Part shown: piece after piece, positions 3,405 to 8,076 of the stretch
Layout of the letters: every line of letters begins with the position of its first letter
Numbering within the stretch: position 1 is the first letter of the stretch
Assembly (NCBI GenBank): GCA_012516015.1
Contig: JAAYXG010000472.1
Location: 1-8,076 of the forward strand
DNA from: Lysobacteraceae bacterium
GTDB lineage: Bacteria; Pseudomonadota; Gammaproteobacteria; Steroidobacterales; Steroidobacteraceae
Direction: 5' to 3'
Length of the DNA stretch: 8,076 bases
Made by a program: the position numbers and the translations under genes
The notes under the pieces: model-generated
Databases searched by the model: none
Seen by the model: only the letters and a program-made list of their open reading frames with translations
Told to the model about the DNA's origin: nothing

Positions 3405-5330
3405 ATGACCAACCGCACCACGACTGTCGGAAAGCGTACCTATGGCGCGGGCGCGCTCGTCGCGCTCGCCGTGCTGTTCATCGGCGTGACGATTCTGATC
3501 ACGTTCCTGTTCCGAGGGGCGCGCATCGACCTTACGGAGAGCAAGCTCTACTCGATCTCCGAGGGGACCGAGCGCATCGTCACCTCGCTCGAGGAACCGG
3601 TGAACCTCTATTTCTTCTTCTCGCAGGAAGCGAGCGCCCAATCGCCGCAGCTGCGCGCCTACGCGCAGCGCGTCCGCGAGCTGCTCGAGGAAATCACACA
3701 ACGCTCGAAGGGCAAGCTCCGCTTGAGCATAATCGATCCGCAGCCCTTCTCGGAGGAAGAAGATCGCGCGGCCGAGTTCGGGTTGTCGGCCGTACCGATG
3801 AGCGCGCGCGGCGAGACGCTGTATTTCGGTCTTGCAGGTACGAATTCGACCGACGGCCGCGAGATCATCGGCTTCTTCCAGCCCGACAAGGAGGAATTCC
3901 TCGAGTACGACATCGCCAGCCTCATCTATCGCCTCGGTAATCCGGAGCGCGCGACGGTCGGGCTGATCTCGACACTTTCCGTCGATCCCTCCTTCGATCA
4001 AATGAGCGGACGCATGCAGGAAGGTTGGGCGAGCATCGCGCATCTGCGCGAGCTCTTCGATGTACGCACGCTTGCGACCGACGTGAGCACGATCGAAGAC
4101 GAGATCGATGTGCTGATCTTGATCCATCCGAAGGATCTCTCGCCGGCGACGCTCTATGCGATCGATCAGTTCGTGATGCGCGGCGGTCGACTCATCGCAT
4201 TCGTGGATCCGCAGGCGGAGAACGACTCTGCAGGAGCCCACATGGGGATGCCGATGGGACCCCGCGCCTCTTCTCTCGATCCGCTGCTCGATGCGTACGG
4301 GATCGAATACGACTCGAGCATGGTGCTCGGCGATCGCGAGCTCGGCCTGACGGTCGCGATGCGACAAGGTCAACCGCCTTCGCAGCACATCGCGATCGTC
4401 GGACTCAATCGCGCCAGCATGAACACGCAGGATGTAATCACCGCGGCGCTCGACACCGTAAACGTCATGACGGCGGGCGCGCTCGAGAAGAAGGACGACG
4501 CGCAAATCGAATTCGAACCCCTGCTGCAGTCGAGCACGAACGCCGCCCTGCTGCCTTCGAGTCGTTTCGTGTTCATGCAAGACAGCGCTTCTTTGCTCGA
4601 CGGCTTCCAAGCAACGGGCGAGCACTACACGGTCGCGGCGCGCGTGCGCGGCAAGCTCAAGTCGGCCTACCCGAACGGCAGGCCCGACGGGGACGAAAGC
4701 GACGCGGACGAAAACGACGAGACCGATGAGGCGCAACATCTCGCGGAGACGACCGAAGATGCGAACCTGATCATCGTCGCCGATACCGACCTGCTCTCCG
4801 ATCCGCTGTGGATCCGCACGCAGAGCCTGTTCGGTCAGCGCTTCGCCGTCGCATGGGCGAACAACGGCGACTTCGTGGCGAACGCGCTCGACAATCTCGC
4901 CGGCAGCAGCGATCTGATCAGCATCCGCGGCCGACAGAGCTTCTTCCGGCCGTTCACGAAAGTCGAGGCGCTACGACGCCAAGCGGACGATCAACTGCGG
5001 GCGAAGGAGCAAGAGCTCGATGAAGAGCTGCGCGAGACCGAGCGCAAGCTCACTGAGCTCGAGGCCGGGCGCAACACCCAGGGCTCGCTCGTGCTCTCGC
5101 CGGAGCAAGAAGCAGAGCTCGAGCGATTCCAGCAAGAGCGCGTACGCATCCGCAAGGAGCTGCGCGACGTGCGTCGCAGCCTCGATCTCGAGATCGAGCG
5201 CCTCGGCACATGGCTCAAGGTACTCAACATCGCGCTCGTCCCGGCGCTCATTGCAGTCGCAGCGATCGTGCTCGCCGTCGCGCGCCGCCGTCGCTTGCGC
5301 GCAGGTCGGGCGGCCGCGCACACAGCTTGA
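3405..5330 (+). CDS. GldG-family ABC transporter auxiliary membrane protein
   Basis: The 641-residue product has one membrane anchor at 14-36. It is followed by the family hallmark RIDLTESKLYSISEGT (40-55) and a long extracytoplasmic region of the GldG/ABC_transp_aux type, including a DVLILIHPKDLSPATL segment near 235 and a GGRLIAFVDP strand near 261. Residues about 517-600 are charged and heptad-like (RRQADDQLRAKEQELDEEL and onward), predicting a coiled coil, and a second membrane segment spans about 604-628 before an Arg-rich tail. This two-anchor layout is usual for GldG. An acidic insertion, DGDESDADENDETDE, sits at 428-442 and is probably lineage-specific. The start is ATG 3405, two bases after the permease stop, with AAGAAGGCGG upstream; a longer in-frame extension into the permease gene is rejected. 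In Bacteroidetes GldAFG supports gliding, but this family is widespread in non-gliding bacteria, so gliding is not implied. Confidence 0.9.
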   Translation: MTNRTTTVGKRTYGAGALVALAVLFIGVTILITFLFRGARIDLTESKLYSISEGTERIVTSLEEPVNLYFFFSQEASAQSPQLRAYAQRVRELLEEITQRSKGKLRLSIIDPQPFSEEEDRAAEFGLSAVPMSARGETLYFGLAGTNSTDGREIIGFFQPDKEEFLEYDIASLIYRLGNPERATVGLISTLSVDPSFDQMSGRMQEGWASIAHLRELFDVRTLATDVSTIEDEIDVLILIHPKDLSPATLYAIDQFVMRGGRLIAFVDPQAENDSAGAHMGMPMGPRASSLDPLLDAYGIEYDSSMVLGDRELGLTVAMRQGQPPSQHIAIVGLNRASMNTQDVITAALDTVNVMTAGALEKKDDAQIEFEPLLQSSTNAALLPSSRFVFMQDSASLLDGFQATGEHYTVAARVRGKLKSAYPNGRPDGDESDADENDETDEAQHLAETTEDANLIIVADTDLLSDPLWIRTQSLFGQRFAVAWANNGDFVANALDNLAGSSDLISIRGRQSFFRPFTKVEALRRQADDQLRAKEQELDEELRETERKLTELEAGRNTQGSLVLSPEQEAELERFQQERVRIRKELRDVRRSLDLEIERLGTWLKVLNIALVPALIAVAAIVLAVARRRRLRAGRAAAHTA

Positions 5331-5342
5331 GGTCTCACGGCA

Positions 5343-6464
5343 ATGAACTCGAAGAATCTCGGCGTACTCGGTCTCGTTGCGCTCGTCGCGCTGGGCGGCG
5401 GCATCTGGCTCGCGAGCGAACGCTCCGCATCGAGCCTCGACGGCGCGAAATCGCTCTACCCGGGGCTCAAGCAAACGCTGAACGATGCAACCGCCGTGCG
5501 CATCCACACGGCCGGCGACAAGCTCGCGGTCGAGATCGCGCGCAAGGACGATGCTTGGGGCGTGACGGAGCGCCACGGCTATCCGGCGGACGAGGCCAAG
5601 CTTCGTAAGCTCCTCCTTGGGATTGCGAACGCGACGGTGCGCGAAGAGAAGACGGCCAATCCGAAGAACTATCCGAGCCTCGGCGTCGAGGATGTGAGCG
5701 CGGACGATGCAAGCGGACTGCGCATCGAAGTCGCCGGCGTCGAGCCTGCGGTCAACCTCATCGTCGGCAAGCAAGGTCCCGGTCTCGATTCGCAGTACGT
5801 GAGAAAAGTCGGCGAGGAGCAGAGCTGGCTCATCGATACCAGCGTGGAGCGTTCCTCCACGCCGGAGGATTGGCTGCGCAAGTCGATCGTCGACGTGACG
5901 GCCGATCGCATTCAGTCGGCAACGATCGAGACGAAGGGCGCGAAGCCCTACACCGCGGCGAAGGAATCTCGCGCCGATGCGGACTTCGCGGTCGAGCCCT
6001 TGCCGAAAGGCAAAGAGCTCAGCTCGTCAGGCGCGGCGAACAGTCTGGCGACGGCGTTGGCGGGATTGACGCTCTCCGACGTACGGCTTGCGAGCGAGTT
6101 CGAGGACAAGCCTGAAGCCCGCGCCACGTATCGAACCTTCGACGGTCTCGTCGTCGAGTTCGATGGCTGGTCGATAGAGGACGATCGATTCGTCGTCGCG
6201 CGAGCGCGCTTCGACGAAGCGCTCGCCGAGCGCTTCAAGGTGGCCTCGGAACAAAGCGAGCACGCCGACGATTCCGAGGCGGAAAAGGAGGCGGATGGCG
6301 CGGCTTCGACCCCCACTACGAGCGAAGACAATGCGGCGACGACGCCGAACGTTGCCGAGGAAGCTGCAAGGCTCAATGCAGCTCTCGAAGGGTGGGCGTT
6401 CGAAATCCCGGATTACAAGTACGACGCGATCTTCAAGCCGCTCGAGAATATGCTGAAGAAGTGA
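5343..6464 (+). CDS. DUF4340 domain-containing protein
   Basis: The 373-residue protein has a short N-terminal membrane anchor or uncleaved signal (LGVLGLVALVALGGGIWLA, 6-24) and a large exported domain. This has repeated WxV/WxI beta-type motifs: AWGVTERHGYPADEAKLRKLL near 75-91, QSWLIDTSV near 160, and the C-terminal WAFEIPDYKYDAIFKPLENML near 350-371, which is characteristic of DUF4340. The family is commonly encoded next to GldG-type transporter genes and is probably a periplasm-facing accessory; its biochemical role is unknown. Residues about 301-341 form a low-complexity linker rich in Glu, Asp, Ala and Thr just before the conserved tail. The ribosome site GAGGT overlaps the stop codon of the GldG gene (5328-5330), nine bases before the ATG, so expression is coupled. 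It is the last gene of the operon. Confidence 0.9.
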   Translation: MNSKNLGVLGLVALVALGGGIWLASERSASSLDGAKSLYPGLKQTLNDATAVRIHTAGDKLAVEIARKDDAWGVTERHGYPADEAKLRKLLLGIANATVREEKTANPKNYPSLGVEDVSADDASGLRIEVAGVEPAVNLIVGKQGPGLDSQYVRKVGEEQSWLIDTSVERSSTPEDWLRKSIVDVTADRIQSATIETKGAKPYTAAKESRADADFAVEPLPKGKELSSSGAANSLATALAGLTLSDVRLASEFEDKPEARATYRTFDGLVVEFDGWSIEDDRFVVARARFDEALAERFKVASEQSEHADDSEAEKEADGAASTPTTSEDNAATTPNVAEEAARLNAALEGWAFEIPDYKYDAIFKPLENMLKK

Positions 6465-6485
6465 TGGCGGCGCGCCGCGAGGAGC

Positions 6486-6526
6486 GAGGCGTCGGCCGAC
6501 GACGCCTCTCCCTCAGTTCATTTTTT
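6486..6526 (+). terminator. Possible terminator at the convergent junction
   Basis: GAGGCGTC (6486-6493) and GACGCCTC (6501-6508) form an 8-bp GC stem around GGCCGAC. A run of six T residues follows at 6521-6526, but only after a 12-base gap, which is longer than ideal for an intrinsic terminator. It would end the ABC operon. The T-run is at the same time the template for the Lys-Lys-Lys end of the opposing RDD gene. A separate 12-bp palindrome, GCGGCGCGCCGC (6467-6478), lies just after the DUF4340 stop. Confidence 0.4.
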
Positions 6527-7000
6527 CTTGGGTAATACCCGCACGCGCGTACCGCTCCATCGATCGTGCCACGCGAGACGATCGCGATCGATCCAGATCC
6601 AGAAATAGCCGAGGCCGAGCGAGAAGAACGAGACGCACGCGCCGGCGAGGCGCTTCACGACGTCGGCCCACGTCATCCGCGCACCATCCGCGCGCTCGAG
6701 GCGCAGCCGCCACGCCGCCATGCCGAGCGTCTGCCCGCGGCGGATCCAGAACACGCCGAAGAACAGAACGAAAACGGCGGCAAGAACCGCTCGATAGACA
6801 TACTCGAACGCGCCTACGCGGTCGAACGTAATCGCCTCGCCTCCGGTGAGCGGTAAGAGCAGTGCGGTGACCACCATCCACAACGCGACGATCAGCAATG
6901 CGTCGTAGAACATCGCACCGAAGCGTCTCAGAACGCCCGCCGACTCGTGCTCGCGACGTTCTCCCGCCGCAGGAGCGTTTTGATGCTCGCCTTGTGCCAT
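6518..7000 (-). CDS. RDD family membrane protein
   Basis: This 160-residue integral membrane protein has the RDD-domain layout. A polar N-terminus (1-24) is followed by LRRFGAMFYDALLI at 24-37, with the conserved Arg26 and Asp33 opening TM1 (about 30-51). TM2 lies at about 68-86, then the GQTLGM motif at 89-94, TM3 at about 118-137, and the family's closing motif WHDRWSGTRV at 144-153. A short Lys tail ends it. Some RDD proteins have been linked to Na+/H+ antiport or stress, but most are uncharacterised, so I assign no activity. It lies 15 bases downstream of lptG on the same strand, as in several gammaproteobacterial genomes, and is probably co-transcribed with it. The ribosome site before the ATG at 7000 is weak. 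Confidence 0.93.
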   Translation of the reverse strand: MAQGEHQNAPAAGERREHESAGVLRRFGAMFYDALLIVALWMVVTALLLPLTGGEAITFDRVGAFEYVYRAVLAAVFVLFFGVFWIRRGQTLGMAAWRLRLERADGARMTWADVVKRLAGACVSFFSLGLGYFWIWIDRDRLAWHDRWSGTRVRVLPKKK

Positions 7001-7015
7001 GAGTCAGCGATCCGG

Positions 7016-8076
7016 CTATCTGACCCGCGCGACCGCAATGAACGTAACGATCGCAAGCAAGATCGTCGGCCCCCAACCGATCACGAACGGATGCAGATCG
7101 AAGACCGCACCGCCGCTCTCGAGCATTTTGGCCAGCAAGAGGAAGACGACGCCGATCATGATGCCGACGACCGTGCGAGCACCGGTGCCCGTGGAACGCA
7201 TCGGACCGAATGCGAACGGCACCGCGAGCACGACGATGATCGCGACGGCGACCGTCCGAGCGATGCGTGCCCAGAACGCGGTCTCATAGGCACGCGCCTC
7301 CAAACCATTCGCGTTCAGATGTCTGATGTACCCGTACAAGCCGCGCACCGGCAAGGAATCCGGATCGAACACGGCGAGCCCGAGGAACTCGGGCGAGAGG
7401 GTCGTGTCGAGCTCGGCAAGCGTGGCTTGAGAGGGGACAACCCGGCCCTGCTCGATGACGGTTTGTTGAAAGTTCTCGAGCCGCCATTTGCTGTCGGCAC
7501 CGATGCTCGCGCTGCTCGCTCGCCCCATCGACGTGAGCCGCCGGCGCTCGTCGAACTCGAAAACGTATACGCCGCCATAGCGATTATCCGCCGACTGTTG
7601 CCGTACCGCGACGATTGAGCTGCCGTCTTTCGCCCACGCGCTGCGATTGCCCATCATGCTGACGTCGCGGAATCGCTCGAACATCTTCATCTGACGCGCG
7701 TACTGCTCGAGCGGCGGCGCGACGAACTCGCCGATGACCGCTGTCATCGCCATCAGCACGAGGCCCGCCGCCCCGACCCACAGCCCGATGCGCAGTGTCG
7801 AAACGCCCGCGGTCCGGATCACGATGAGCTCGAGCGAGCGAGCCAGATTGCCGAGTGCCAGAAGCGCGCCGATCAAGGACGCGATCGGCAGCAAATCGAA
7901 GGCATATTTCGGCAGATTCAGCAGCGCGAACACGAACGCGTCATCCACGCCGAACGTCCCCGTGCCGATGTGGTCCTGCTGCGAGACGAACAAGTAGAGA
8001 CCGCTCAGAATGAGCAACACGGCGACGACGAGCAGCGTGTGCCCGATGATCGCGCGCGCGAGATAGCGAGACAGAA
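7016..8076 (-). CDS. lptG: LPS export ABC transporter permease LptG (5' end beyond window)
   Basis: LptG is an inner-membrane subunit of LptB2FG, which extracts lipopolysaccharide from the inner membrane and passes it to LptC and the periplasmic bridge. The visible 352 residues begin LSRYLARAIIGHTLL, which lines up with the start of E. coli LptG, so only about six residues lie outside the window; a GTG at 8018-8020 is internal and not the start. Recognisable features, in order, are TM1, then LPIASLIGALLALGNLA, GEFVAPPLEQYARQ ending TM3, the periplasmic beta-jellyroll region with WAKDGSSIV and FEFDERRRL, then GLYGYIRHLNANGLEARAYE, and the closing TM4-6 with FGPMRSTGTGARTVVGI. These match LptG rather than LptF. 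lptF is expected just to the right of the window. The next gene, 15 bases on, encodes an RDD protein. Confidence 0.96.
   Translation of the reverse strand, partial: LSRYLARAIIGHTLLVVAVLLILSGLYLFVSQQDHIGTGTFGVDDAFVFALLNLPKYAFDLLPIASLIGALLALGNLARSLELIVIRTAGVSTLRIGLWVGAAGLVLMAMTAVIGEFVAPPLEQYARQMKMFERFRDVSMMGNRSAWAKDGSSIVAVRQQSADNRYGGVYVFEFDERRRLTSMGRASSASIGADSKWRLENFQQTVIEQGRVVPSQATLAELDTTLSPEFLGLAVFDPDSLPVRGLYGYIRHLNANGLEARAYETAFWARIARTVAVAIIVVLAVPFAFGPMRSTGTGARTVVGIMIGVVFLLLAKMLESGGAVFDLHPFVIGWGPTILLAIVTFIAVARVR

Noticed and set aside
3282..4739. 485-codon minus-strand open frame inside the GldG gene
   Set aside because: It is opposite a clearly conserved GldG coding region, and its Arg/His/Glu-rich sequence is typical of antisense shadows in GC-rich genes.
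4971..5774. 267-codon minus-strand open frame across the GldG/DUF4340 boundary
   Set aside because: It covers two real genes on the other strand and shows no recognisable motif.
1926..6464. Gliding-motility function for the operon
   Set aside because: Gld names come from Bacteroidetes, but these four families occur widely in non-gliding bacteria. No other motility gene is in the window.

Overview
The window reads as a chromosomal segment of a GC-rich Gammaproteobacterium. The best taxonomic clue is the right end, where a clear LptG lies directly upstream of an RDD-family membrane protein, an arrangement I know from gammaproteobacterial lptF-lptG loci. The dense GC-rich coding frames fit, but I cannot name the genus. 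No transposase, integrase, phage gene or CRISPR array was seen.

Layout, left to right. (1) Positions 1-275 hold two copies of a 105-110 base structured intergenic repeat, 165 bases apart. Each copy carries several hairpins, and the spacer between them folds into a long cruciform. The first copy is cut by the window edge, so the array may continue to the left. (2) 448-1218 encodes an unrecognised protein made of a helical N-domain, a histone-H1-like Ala/Pro/Lys linker and a small helical C-domain. (3) 1219-1925 is a gene-free gap of about 700 bases. It contains a strong intrinsic terminator that points LEFT. About 100 bases upstream of it, on the same strand, is a promoter-like element with a 17-bp dyad over its -35/spacer. 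Together they suggest an undescribed small RNA of about 120 nt. (4) 1926-6464 is a compact rightward operon of four genes: a GldA-type ABC ATPase, an ABC-2 permease (GldF type), a GldG-family auxiliary membrane protein and a DUF4340 protein. The genes overlap or are separated by 2-12 bases. (5) 6518-8076 is a convergent leftward pair: lptG, which runs off the right edge, followed by an RDD-family gene.

How the genes work together. The ATPase and permease should form the core of an ABC-2 exporter. GldG and DUF4340 are membrane-anchored proteins with large domains probably outside the cytoplasm, and they accompany this transporter type in many genomes; the substrate is unknown. Both carry an acidic low-complexity insertion. 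LptG belongs to the LptB2FG machine that extracts LPS from the inner membrane. The two operons end tail to tail across a 53-base junction with a hairpin.

The most unusual material is non-coding: the leftward RNA candidate at about 1257-1377 and the repeat array at the left edge. The protein-coding part is otherwise of recognisable type.
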